Assembly: GCA_902806595.1 (NCBI GenBank)
Contig: CADCXC010000011.1
Location: 558,001-622,000, forward strand
Direction of reading: 5' to 3'
DNA length: 64,000 nucleotides
Source of the DNA: Pyrenopolyporus hunteri
Lineage: Eukaryota > Ascomycota > Sordariomycetes > Xylariales > Hypoxylaceae
The notes under the pieces were generated by a model. That model ran no database searches. It saw only the letters and a program-made list of their open reading frames with translations, and had not been told where the DNA came from. Shown here piece after piece: positions 34,168 through 46,360 of the stretch (its first letter is position 1; the number at the start of each line of letters is the position of its first letter). The position numbers were made by a program, and so were the translations under genes.

Positions 34168-37100
34168 TTTATTTTATTTTTTTTTCGTAATTAATTAATT
34201 ACGAATTGTTAATTAAATTTTTCGTTTTATTTATTTTTTTAATTTTAAATTAATTTAATTTTTTTTTATTAAATTTTATATAGTTTTATTAAAAGACGTT
34301 TTCGTTATTACGTTCGCGGGGTTATACGATTTATATATTTATCGAATGTTATTAATTTTTCGGTTTTTATAAAATTATTTTAACGTTATTAAATCGATTA
34401 TTAATTTTTTTTTATTAATGTTTTTCATTTATATTAAATATTAATATAGTAATAGGGAGTCGGTATATAAAATAAAAAGGGTTTTAGGGATTAAAAAACG
34501 TTTTAAAATAATATTAATTATATAATAAATAACGTAGTTAACGTCGAAATTTTAAATTATTTCGTAAATTTTATTAATAAATACGTTACGAGTAATTTAT
34601 TTATATTTAATGGATAATTAATAAATAATATTATTAATAATTTATATTTTATTATTTCGATCGATGGGATTTTTATTATTTAAAATAATAACGTATTCGA
34701 TTTATAAATTTAAGTTTTTATTATTTACGAAAAATTTATCGATAAAGATATAAAAGTATAAATTTTAAGGGTTTAATTTAATATATCGAAGTTTACGTAT
34801 TTAATTATTTATTTATTATTTAATTTTAACGTTAAAAGTTTTAATTTTTTTAGGTTCGAATTCGAAATATTAAGTTATCGTCGAATAATCGAAAGTTATT
34901 TCGAGTTAATATATAAAAGCGATGTATACGTTTCGGGTTCGTTATTTTACGAATTTTTTAATTATATCGAAAGTTTTAACGTTTAGTAATTTAAGTTTTT
35001 TAATTTAACTTTTTTAAGTAATAGTTACGTTAAAGTTTTTATTGTAAATCGTAATATATAAATTATTAAAATTTTCGATTTCGAAGTTTATAATTTTTTA
35101 AAAACGCGTTTTAATTTTAATTTTATTAAAAATTTTATTTTTAATAATAAAAAAATTCGTAATATTAATATTAAAAGTATTATTTATTTAAAAGTTAATA
35201 AATTTAAATAAATTCGAATTTATTATAAATAAATAAAAGTCGAAAATTAATAATTTTATTTATAATTTTTATTAATAATAACGCGAATAAGTTTTAAATT
35301 AATAAATATTTAATTTCGCGAAATTATATAAAAGTTTAATTATTTATAATAATGTTTTTTTAGGGTATTTATTTTTAAATTTAATTAATAAATATATAAA
35401 AATAATTTTTTATATCGATGTTTTAAATTAGGTGTAAATTATTATAATATTTCGAATTATAATTTTTATTTTTTTACGACGTAATATAAACGTTAAAATT
35501 AATATAATGCGTTAATTAATTTTTTAAATAATAAATATATACGTTATAATATATTTTTTATCGAAATTATTATAATTCTAAATTATTAAGCGAGATTTTT
35601 CGTATAATACGGCGGTATTTTTACCTTTAATTTTACGGATTATTCGTAATTTAAAAATCGTAACGTTTCGATGTATAATTATATCGTAAATTTTTAGGCG
35701 TAAAATATTTTTTTCGAATAAAATGTTAAATTTTTTTATATTCGATATTTCGTAAGGTTTTTTTTATATAATAATTTTTTTATTTATTCGTAATTTAATA
35801 ATAAAAATAAAATTCTTTTATTTTTTATTAATAATATATAATTTAATAATATAAAAAAAATCGTTAATATATATAAAGTTTTTTTTCGAAATAATTTAAT
35901 AATTATCGAAATTAAAAATTAATATAAATAATTCGATTTTAAATTTTTTAATCGATACGGGGTTTTTTTTAAATTAAATATACGATTTAATATAAAAATT
36001 TTTAAACGTAAATGTTTTATTCGAAACGTTAAAAACGATAATAATATTTTTATTCGACATCGTAATAATTTTATAAAAATTTTTTTATTTTTTTTTTTTT
36101 TATAAATAAATATTTTGTTATCGATAAAAAGTAATACGAGGAGAGTTTTTTATATATTAAAGTTATTACGTATATTTAGGGTATTTTTTACGGAACGTTA
36201 TATTTTAATTTTTTTAATTTTTGTTATTACCTTTTAAACGATTTATACTTTTTAAATTTATACGGGGGTAAGGGGTAAATTTATATTAATTTTAAAGTAA
36301 ACGTTAAATATAAAAAATATAAATATTAAATTATTAAAATTAATTATATCGTTAATTATTTTAATAATTATTTATAATCGAATTACGCGTAAATTTAAAC
36401 TTTAAAATTTATCGGTAATAATTTTATATATTTTACGAACGGGGTCGTAATATTTTTCGATTTTATTAATTAATTAATATATTTCGATTAATATTTAATA
36501 ATAAATGACTTTAATAATATAAGTTTTATTTCGAAATTCGATATTATCGAAATTCGTATCGACATTATATATAATAATATTCGAAGGTTCGAAATAAATA
36601 TTAATTTAATATTATTTTAATATATTTTAAATTTTTTTAATAAAAATAATTTTTATAAAACGAATAATTTAAAATTTTATAATAACGTCAATTATATATA
36701 AAACGGAACGTTTATTTAAATATATAATATTAACGATAATTTCGTAATTAAAATTTATATTAAGGTTTTTTAAATTAAATTTAAATTTTTAAAGGGTTTT
36801 ATTTTTAATTTAGTAATGGTAATAAAATTTATTAATTTTTTTAATATTTTTAATATCGACGTTATAATTTATTTTATTTAAAAAAGTATATAGTTTAATT
36901 ATAAAAAGGTAATTAAATCGGATATAAATATAACGTAGTTCGAATTTTGTAAAAAAAATCGTATTATCGAAATAAAATTATAAATATTTTTATTTACGAA
37001 CGACGGTAATAATAATATTATTTTTTTCGATTAATTAATTTATAATATTATTTAAATAAACATTTAATTGATTTATATTTTTTAAATATATAAAAAACGA

Positions 37101-39894
37101 AATGTTTAATTTTATAATATAAAAATCGATTAATTCGAACGAAACGTTAATTGTAATTATTTTTAATAATTTAATTAAAAGTTTATTTTCGAATTTAATG
37201 TTAATTTTATTAATTCGTTTATTATTCATTTTAAAATATCGATCGAAAAAGTTTTTTATAAAAGTTTAATATTAATTTTTTTTTATAATAAATATTTTAA
37301 TTACGTTAATATCGGGGATAATATTTTAAAAAATATTTTTAATGTATCGATTTAAAATAAATATAATATTATTTTTTAATTTATCGATAAAAAGGTAATA
37401 AAAAACGATTCGATATTAATATATTTAATTTATTAAATATATCGCAATTAATTAATGTTAAAAATCGATTTTTTTCGTTTCGAAAACGGTAACGTTTTAA
37501 TTATTATTTTTCGACTTCGAATTTTTTTATTTAATATTTTTATAACTTATTAAAAATATAATATATTTACCTTTATTTTTAATTTTTTAAATTTATTATT
37601 ATCTTTTAACTTTTTTTTATTTATTTTTAAAATATTTAATAAATTAATATTTTTTTTTTTATATATTTAATAACGACATTTTTATATTTAAATTATTTTT
37701 TTTAATTAATATCGATTATTTTTATTATTACGATAATACCTTCGTTTAATATAAAATTAATTAAAATTTTTATCGTTATTATCGTTAATTATAAATTAAT
37801 ACATTTTTTTAATATTTTCGAAAATATTAATTAACGCGCGAAATTTATTAATTAATTTTTCGAATTAATATAATAAAATAAATAAAATATATTATAATTA
37901 AAATATATTATAAATAATACGTTACGTAATTACGATAAATTATTATTTATTTTTAAAATTTTTTTTAAAAATACGTTAATATAATATTAATTTATTTAAT
38001 ATTATTTATAATATTTTAAAATTAAAATTTTTTTTATTTTTTTTTTTAATTTTAATATTAAAAAAAATAATTAAAATTTAATTATAATAATATTAAACTT
38101 TATTTTATTTTGTATTAAAATATTATTTTATAGTTAAATATATATTTGTAAAATATTAATAACGAAGTATATTATATAAAAAATAAATAATTATTCGTTT
38201 AATAAAAATAATAAAAAATACGGCGTAAAATTAAATTTAACGAATTTTAATTATATAATATACGTTTAAAAAAAAACAAAATTTATTTTTTAAAACGTTA
38301 TAAAGTTTTTCGATATAATTATTTTTATTATTTTAAGTTTTTTTAAAATAATCGACGATAATAAAAAAGTATATTTTATTAAAAATTCGAATAAAAAAAA
38401 CGTTATAATAAATATCGTTTTATTAATTTTCGATAAATATAAATACGGAAATCGATTTAATTAATAAAAATTATAAAATCGTTTAGAAAAAAAAATCGTA
38501 ATTTTCGATATAATGATTTTTTTTTTTTTAATATAATATTTAATAAAATCGTTAATATTATATACGAATTATTTAATAACGATTTGAAAAATTTATAAAT
38601 ATTTTTCGATAACGAGGGTTAAAGTTATTTTTTTCGTTAAAAATTAAGGGTATATCGTTAATTATATTTTTATAATTTAATATAAATTAAAATAATAAGG
38701 TATTAATTATTTATAATAATTTAAAAAAGTATAGTTATTTTTTATAAAGCGAAGGTAAGGGAAATAAATATATTAAATATTTAAAGTTTCGATTAATTAC
38801 GTAAATTATTTTAATTATTTTAGGGGTTAAATAAAATTAACGGTAAAAATTTAAATATTAATTATTAAAAGGGTTATATTATAAAAAATTGCGACGAAAA
38901 AGACGATAAAATATAAAATATAAACGATGGGTTATTAAATATAATAAAAAACGGGTGCGTATATTACGAAAGTAATTCGTAACGTCGTCGAAACGATATT
39001 AACGATAATTTTATAAATATAATAGATATTATCGAGTTTTCATATCTAATTGGTTAGTTAAATATTTAAAAAGCGAAAAACCGTAGTCGTTATTATATCG
39101 TAACGTATATATATATTAATATAAGTAATTTCGAATAAATTATATTTTTTTTAATTTAATATATAAACGTTTTTTATATTAACGTATTAAGTTATTTTTA
39201 TTTTATTTTTATTAATTTATTATTATTTTATTTTAATAATTTACGTAATAATAAAAAGTTTAATAAAAATTTAATAACGTTAATATTATTTTTATTTATA
39301 TAAATATTTTTTTATATTAACGTAATCTTTAAAATCGATTATAATTAACGTAATAAAGCTTAAAAATCGCTTAAAATAAAACTTTTAAAACGTTTTTAAA
39401 ATTTTTTTAAAATTTTTTTAATTATACGAATATATAATTTATTTCTATTCGTTATTTTTAAATTTATTAATATAAGTAAAATTTACGTTACTTTTTATTA
39501 AAAGGTAGCGATTTACGGATTTATTTTTTTTTATTTTATCGTTATATAATTAAAATATTTATTAAAAAAAACGAAGGTAATTATAAAATTAAAAATATAT
39601 TTAATTAAAATTTTAAATTTATTTATATTTTTTTATTTAATAAAATTAAATTCTTTTCCGTAAATTTACGTTTAAATCAAATTTTTAATTTTTTACGATA
39701 TAATAAATATTATAAATTTAAAAAAATTTAATATAATAAAACGATATCTTAATATAAATAAAAAAATATCGTATAAAAAAAAGGATATTATTATCGCGTA
39801 TATTATTACGATAAAAATCTTTTATATTATCATAATAATAACTTTTTTAACTTTATTAATTTATATTATTAATTTTAATAATATTAATTAATAT

Positions 39895-40108
39895 TAATAA
39901 ATACGTATATAAATAAAATAAAAAAATAATAATAAAAATAATCGTAATAAAATGAAATTAATATTATATAAATTATTTAAAAAAGAAAAAATATTTAATA
40001 AAAAAATCGTAAAAAAGATTTTTTTTATATAAACGAAAATATATAAATATTTCTTCTTTTTAAAATACGTATTACGAAATAATATATATATAAATTAATT
40101 AACTATTA
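39895..40108. repeat. Right LTR of the nested element
   Basis: Direct repeat partner of 33955-34167. It is more heavily G-to-A converted but retains CpT/CpC sites (TTCTTCTTTT) where the left copy has only T. Confidence 0.8.
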
Positions 40109-40699
40109 TATATATAAAAAAAAATTATTAATATAAATTATTATTTATTATTTAATAATAAATAAATAACGTTAAATCGAAAATAAAATTAAATTAACGT
40201 TTTTAATAAATTTTATAATTTTTAATTATTACCGTTAAATCGAAATAAATTTAATAATATAATATTTAATTATTTCGAAATTTTTAATATTAAATTATTA
40301 AATTTAATATAATTTATTATTAATAAATTTAAAAAAATTTAAATTTATTATTTAAAAATTATTATATAATAATGTCGAATAATATAATTTAAATTTCGAA
40401 AAAAATAATAATTTATTAAAAATATAATAAATATCGTAAAAAATAAAAGTAAAATTTTTTAAAACGTTAAAAATAAATATAATCGTAAAATTATAAAAAT
40501 TTAAAAAAAGATTTATTTAATTTTTAATATAATTAATTAAATTCGATAAAATTATATAAAAACGAAATAAATTTAATTAATTAAAAATAATAAAAATATT
40601 TTAAAAAAATTAAAAAATAAAATTATCGTAAAATTAAATTTTTTTTTTCGTTATTTTAATTAATTAAAAATAACGAATAACGATTTCGAGTTTATAACT

Positions 40700-40819
40700 T
40701 ATAAAATAATATAAATCGTATATATTATATATAAAAGTAAAATCCCTTAAAAAGAATTTAATAATAAAGGTTATATATATATAAGGTGGATCTGGATGAT
40801 TAATCTTAAATCTCCGATA
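40700..40819. repeat. Right LTR of the outer element
   Basis: Gapless partner of 27603-27722. The inner ~70 bp are G-to-A converted; the outer ~50 bp (AAGGTGGATCTGGATG..CTCCGATA) are unmutated. Confidence 0.8.
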
Positions 40820-41451
40820 CTAGACCCTTTACTCATTGATTAATAACGTCGACGAATATAGCAAATACCATATAGTTGGCGAGCTTGCACCCGTATAAGA
40901 GTATAACTATGAAGACCCTCTAAATATACAAGCTCTACAAATATATCTTGTGAGGCCCTACCTTAACCGACCCTTACTAATATATTTATACCCTTCCAAA
41001 CGGATGCCCCCCGTGGCGCCCGTAGTGCGTGACGGTGCCGCTGCCCCCGCGCTTTTCCAGCACGACTAGCGCGTACAGTCCCCCTTTACGGGATGTGTCA
41101 TTTATTTTCTCTGGCTTAGGCTAGCGACCCTCTTCGCATGGACTGTGTAGCCGATCGCCCTCGAAACGTTTTTGTAAGGATGTTATGAGTGTAATAATAT
41201 TGTAAACTAGAGCTGTCTGCGCAATTTTTGATGTTCATAGTCGTGGGCTAACCGGAAATGTCCGCTTAGTGATTGGGTTGCGGATGGTAGTAATGTCGTG
41301 GATTTTGTGACGAAGGAGACCGATAAGCGTTATATTGAATTTCGCTTCCGTCCGAACCACCTTTGAAATCGTCCCTAAGCGGCGTACGATAGGTCCTGAT
41401 GGACGCGATACTAGTCCAAAGAGCCAAAACTCTGGCCAGATAATTAGATGT
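40820..41451. other. Intergenic, right flank of the island
   Basis: Normal base composition resumes immediately after the LTR. No gene seen before the 3' end of the MARVEL-like gene. Confidence 0.45.
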
Positions 41452-41994
41452 TTATTCGGCATTCGATCCCCTAAGATAGTCTGAATAGGAATATTAGTAT
41501 TGTGAACTTACACCAGGATAATAGCGTCTAAAGCTATCATAAATCCCATTCCACAGTAGAGCCCCTGACAAAATGTCGATATAGTCATAAATGTGACTAT
41601 CACAACAACAAACCAAAACAGTACTTCTAGAGAGTTCAGGACGGCATATGCTTTCAAACTAGCCCAACGCCGGAAATATTCCACGTGTGAACTCAAGATC
41701 TGATAGAGAAGTACGATGATCGTCTTGATTCCCTATGCGCCATAACAGCATCGACTAGAAGTTCGTGAAATGCACTCGGGTAACGCCGCCATATACCATC
41801 ACAATCCCAATTGTTTCCGATCGCCTTGTAGGCATGCCTTTGGGCTTTGATTGCACCCGAATACCTGATGACACAAATATGATGACGACGAGTGTAATCT
41901 GAACAATATGAACCATTGTTTTGTGTCGTGCATCGAAGTACCTGCTGTGTAGGAAAGCCGACACTGCGTCTCCGAGGGCCCTTAACTTATCCAT
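41452..41994 (-). CDS. Small MARVEL-like four-helix membrane protein, three exons
   Basis: Exons (minus strand) 41994..41797, 41732..41512 and 41470..41452, with introns of 64 and 41 bp; 145 residues. Splicing joins SETIGIVM to GIKTIIVLLYQILSSH, giving four hydrophobic helices. These lie around VQITLVVIIFVSSGI, the exon junction, LNSLEVLFWFVVVIVTFMT and GMGFMIALDAIILV. The connecting motif FRRWASLKAYAVLN is characteristic of a widespread family of small fungal integral membrane proteins with a MARVEL-type topology. Their function is unknown; a role in membrane organisation is inference. The last intron has a perfect ACTAAT branch site but is short, so the last six residues are less certain. 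It is the closest gene to the RIP island (about 0.6 kb) and looks intact. Confidence 0.72.
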
Positions 41995-42937
41995 CTGAAG
42001 ATATCACCGGGGAAGTGATTATTGTGTGAAGTGACAACAGAAACAAAAACATGATGTAGAATCCTTATTGGTCTTAAAGCCTCAGTAAAGTGGTAGAACC
42101 TGTTACCTCGCGCGGTACTAGCTATACGCGTATAAATCTAGGCCACCAATCGAAGATTCGGCGCCACATCCTTGAAGTGCCCTGCCTCCAACCGCGACTA
42201 TACGCGTAAGCTGCCAGCTTCCCAGCTAACTGTCTGAAGCGGTGCCTTTTTGTAGTAGATTCATTGAAGCGACCAAGCTTTAGGGCCCCCAGCAAAGAAG
42301 AGTCGCATTAGTCTCAGAAATGCAACCCTAACTAATACTTGAACATGTAGGTATCCAAAACTAAACATACCGCGTTATTTATTCACGAAAAATCGTCTAG
42401 TCGTTCTATTTTGTGTATCTTCTCGGGCTATTATTACGATACCCCTAAGCAGCCCGCCTCGCTACCAGTTTTTATTGTATCATACTCATGAATGTTGAAA
42501 AACTCGAGTTGTCGCTCGCGTGTCGGCTCTTAGGCTCCTTCGAAATATTACTCTTCCTAGTGGCCCGTGATATAGGGGGCGGTGGGCCGTGGATCAGCGT
42601 CTCCCACAAATTCCCCGATCGCATGCCCTAGGCCATATACCGACCGCCTGGCCGAAACTGGGGCTGAAACTTTGAAGAATTATACCTGGCTCTATGATAC
42701 TCCATACCCAGTTACTTAAACACAATTATTTCATTATCCTGCGCCTCGTTGGGCGCCTTGGTACTTAGCAGACGGTTAGGACGGAAGACGTTGAAGAGAA
42801 TGACAACGGGGGCCCATAAGGAGAGTGTCGAAAATGTGAGCACATCTTGCTCTCTCGTAACATCCCTTTAGAGCCCATAACATATATAATCGCACGGTGG
42901 ATAGACCTGGGCCAAGATTACCAACCCACCGGCATTT
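41995..42937. other. Intergenic region with TATACGCGTATA palindromes
   Basis: No gene seen. Palindromic ATACGCGTAT motifs occur at 42123-42134 and 42199-42208. Confidence 0.45.
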
Positions 42938-43261
42938 ATGTTGTTGCCCCTTTTCATAGTGTCCTCCGTATTAGCCCACGCGAGCATAATGCAGCCGGCG
43001 CGTTATGCGCTTGATCATCGACCTCCGCTCGCCATAGAAGGGGATAACTACGCGGCCGAATGCCATATAAATCGAAACGGAGAACAAGGTTGGCCGAGTA
43101 GGAGGAGGATCTGTTACACGATACAAGGGGTCTCGGTAAAGACATTACTGGCCCTATACCTTATCTCACACCCTCGACTAGAGATGATCAATGGCGGTGG
43201 TACGAGTGCTAGGGGAAAGTTTTCGATAATTTCTAAGGTTGGTGGAGAGAATGATATCTAA
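42938..43261 (+). pseudogene. Probable fragment of an LPMO-like secreted protein
   Basis: 107-residue ORF starting at an ATG with a plausible signal peptide (MLLPLFIVSSVLA) followed directly by His and IMQPARY. Several fungal lytic polysaccharide monooxygenase-like families have this arrangement, where the mature N-terminal histidine binds copper. PPLAIEGDNY and a Gly-rich piece (NGGGTSARGKFSI) are reminiscent of the same families, but the intervening sequence is degraded and the ORF is far too short. A GTAAAG donor-like site lies at about 43136, so splicing could rescue part. Best treated as a relic; family assignment is tentative. Confidence 0.3.
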
Positions 43262-45161
43262 TAATAAAAGTTGCGAGGACCACGCCGGGGCTGTTTTTTC
43301 ATTTAACCCTAACCCTAACCCAACCCTAACCCCATATGCGATCATTGGAAAGCGGGCGCGTAGAACGGTAAGTAGCGACGACGCATAATTATAGAAGACA
43401 AACGGTTCAGGCGCTTGGCCAGACATTTCAATTCCGACTGGGCGTGTATTCGGAACCTTCGGAATCCCAATTACGATTCATTTTTAATTAGGTAGAGAAG
43501 AGGGATCCATGATTTCCTTCTATCCTCCCGCGCTCTGCGATAGGAAAATGGCACCTCGATAGGATTAGATGGGAGTTACTGTAAACGTCCAAAAAGTCAT
43601 AGTGAACCAATAAAGGGGGCTCAGTCCCTGGTATAGCCATTTTACGTGTATTCATCTCATTAGCATTGGTTAATGTCAATAGGCACTGGCCGTTTGGGAT
43701 CCTAAGCAGAGCCCCAGAGCACCGGAGTTAAACTGCTTGAACAAAGATTATTCGTATCAAAATAGGTCTAATACCAATGCCCAAACGTCAATAACAGGTC
43801 GACAGAGAGAATTTAAAGCTTCGCTGTAGCAAGTTCTGATTTCGAATTTTATACACGTATTTAGGAGTCACGGTGCTCATATCGCGTCAGGGGATCGTAA
43901 CCCGCGGATCGCAAGTAACCTTTTTAAGCCCCAGATTGCCCCACCGAATACGCGTATTCTATACGCGTATATATCGCCTTATCATTGCACCCGGCTGTGT
44001 GCCCGCAAGGTGATCAAGGTGGCTAAGGCTTTGCATTACCACCTTTAATCTCGGGGACCAAGGAGCATGCCCTCCCACCAGCGCCCTGCTCGTAGCTAAG
44101 CTTGTCTTAGGGAGGGATAGTGATTAAGCTTTTCTACGCAGTACGACGTCGAAGTCGTAGATACACTAGGAATAGCCCTGCTGGCCACTTAGCTTACCTG
44201 GCTCAACCCAATCGTAGTTCAAGGTTTGTACGAAATTTCCCGATATGTTACGATGGGGTAGACTTAACGAGTGGTTCCTTGGTTGACGGATGCCGACCTA
44301 GAAGTTCATGCGCTAGGGTTTCTTCATTCTGTCGGAGTCGCCCTCACGACTTACTCGACTACCTGTCTAGCGCCCGTTCCTCCACTCATGTAGCAAATTG
44401 TTCACCTATACCCGATACCGGGTCCCTTTCCACGACGAGGACTCTCCAAACAAAGATCACCTGCGGCCCGAATAGACCTCGGGTGTACGCCATTAGGGTG
44501 TCTGGTCATTCGGGAAGATTAAGGTATAAGCTGCGTGATCTGTAATGAGTAACGCCTGCTTGGGTCGTGGTACGTGTAGAACGGGAACTATCAACTGACA
44601 GGCGTTCGTTAGTGAGAGATCACGGCTGAAGATACACGGGTTACTCTCCCACTCCGTCTAGGGCGGCCTGTTAGTAATAGCCAGCATCGTACTAGCTTCG
44701 GAAAGATAAGGCATAAATCATAGACCGTACAAACCCCTAGTATATTTTCACATTCTACGGCTCCGCCTATAAGGCAAGCAGGCCGATGGTGGCCATTTTC
44801 CGCTCCATGAGATGGCCCAGATAGTAGCATCTATGTCGATCCCGCACCCGCATTACCTATACGCGTATATATACCCCCGTCTCCAGGACCAACCACTAGA
44901 ACTGCATTTCGAATCACGACGCGTCATTCGTCATCACTAGTCAGGGGTAGACAGACGGGATCCGACCAAGTATGGTTGAATTGTCTTAGTGTGTATTGGG
45001 CTGTAACCCCTTATAGCTTCCAGAAGAGCGATGGGCCTCAACAAGACAGCCGCCAGCATGTTAGGCAACCATAAATAACACGGGCTATAAGGACTGCTAC
45101 TCGTCGGTCAACTCAGCAATATTGATTAACTGAAACAGCCGCCCTTAAACTATATTCCACC
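43262..45161. other. Gene-free region
   Basis: Contains an interstitial telomere-type repeat (43304-43333) and further TATACGCGTATA palindromes (43947-43971, 44858-44870). The ORF at 44120-44545 (+) has no recognisable domain and is not called. Confidence 0.45.
43304..43333. repeat. Interstitial telomere-type repeat (TAACCC)n
   Basis: Four to five units of TAACCC, one with a single-base insertion or deletion. This is the fungal telomere repeat (TTAGGG on the other strand). Confidence 0.9.
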
Positions 45162-46360
45162 ATGCAGACATTAAGGCTCACCACCATCCTAACCTCCGCT
45201 CTCGTGTTCACACCGAGCTTTGCCAACCCTCACCATGGTCGAGGATCACTAAACTGGTCCCCGGCAGGACCCGGTGACTGTAGGATAGAGCCACATGCCG
45301 TTGAGTCTCTTCGCAAAGGCTAACTTCCAGTAGTCAGAGGTCCGTGTCCCATGATGAATACATTAGCAAACCACGGCTTTCTCCCGCACGATGGGAGAAA
45401 CATCACGAAGGAAGTTGTCATTGACGCCATGGGCTCCGCGCTCAATTTCAACGCCTCCCTAGCCATGATCATGTTCAACCAAGCTATCATCGCTAGCCCG
45501 GAGCCTAACGCTACGTCTTTTTCGCTGTAAGGCATTTCACTTATCCTTCTTCTTAATCCCCTTTTTACAATCGTAAGCCTCACCCGAGGCCAAGTCGATG
45601 CTCTGTAGACGTTGGGTTTACTGTTAAATACCGAGCTAATATATTATATTTCCAGCGATGATCTCAATCGACATAATGTTCTGGAGCACGACGCAAGCTT
45701 GAGGTAAGTCTCAGGGGCCTTGAATTAGAAATTCTTTCTCGGTGTCCAATCAACGCAACTCAGGAATGAGTTCCCGCCCGCGAGAGTTGTCATACCAACA
45801 CGTCACTCAACAATTCAGTTTCGCTCGAGTGCTAACTCAAGCCAATCAGCCGACTCGATGCATTCTTCGGGAACAACCACGTCTTCAATCAACAGGTTTT
45901 CAATGAGACGAAGACATATTGGACCGACCCAACGCTGAACGCCACGATGCTGGCTAATAGTAAGCTAGCACGGCAAATCAGCTCCAGAGCATTCAACCCG
46001 ACCTACACTTTTACCTCCAATACGGAACAATTTAGTCTTGGGGAAGTAGCTGCGCCGGTCATCGCTTTCGGTGATCTCGAGGCCATAACCGTAAACAGAA
46101 CGCTTGTGGAATATTTCTTTGGTGAGTATATTCCGACTATTCGCAAATACTACTCACGTGTATTCTAACGGTGAGGAATAGAAAATGAACGCCTCCCGAC
46201 CTCCTTGGGTTGGGAAAAGAAGGACAAAGTCGTGAATCTGGAGGATATCCTAAGTGTGCAGCAAGCGATTGGGAAAGCACTCAGCCTCCTCACACCTTCA
46301 GACACAACTCAGCAGGTCGCTATAAAGGGTCGGGATCTTCATTTCGGACTTGGTATTTAG
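45162..46360 (+). CDS. Unspecific peroxygenase (heme-thiolate, chloroperoxidase family)
   Basis: Five exons: 45162..45279, 45331..45526, 45656..45703, 45850..46121 and 46182..46360; introns of 51, 129, 146 and 60 bp. The spliced frame gives 270 residues with no internal stop. A signal peptide (MQTLRLTTILTSALVFTPSFA) is followed by the heme-thiolate motif RGPCPMMNTLANHGFLPHDG (proximal Cys45). RHNVLEHDASLS carries the EHD Mg2+/heme-propionate motif (115-117), and FFENERLPTSLGW lies late, as in the short UPO group. The enzyme uses H2O2 to oxygenate or halogenate small organic substrates outside the cell; the substrate here is unknown. All conserved residues I can check are intact. It would be missed by ORF-based annotation because no exon exceeds 272 bp. 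Confidence 0.9.

Larger units (their letters stand above)
33955..40108. mobile_element. Nested LTR retrotransposon, RIP-destroyed
   Basis: About 6.15 kb between two ~213-bp direct repeats (33955-34167 and 39895-40108). The size and short LTRs fit a Copia or small Gypsy element. All frames are riddled with stops. It lies inside the outer element, so it inserted later. No target duplication can be called after so many transitions, and orientation is not determinable by eye. Confidence 0.75.
27603..40819. mobile_element. Outer LTR retrotransposon, RIP-destroyed, interrupted by a nested element
   Basis: A 13.2-kb block of extreme A+T content bounded by 120-bp direct repeats. Without the nested element it is about 7.06 kb, a usual size for fungal Gypsy elements. 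No reading frame of note survives; the longest ORF track hit in the block is a chance ORF. A candidate target duplication is TTAGA (27598-27602) against CTAGA (40820-40824), differing by one C/T transition. Family and orientation cannot be read because of the mutation load. The body retains a degenerate tandem repeat around 29966-30060 (unit like TTTAATTTTTAAAGATTA) and another at about 29766-29830. Confidence 0.75.

Noticed and set aside
37035..37229. 64-residue ORF inside the island
   Set aside because: Pure Asn/Ile/Lys/Leu composition forced by the A+T content; no coding signal.
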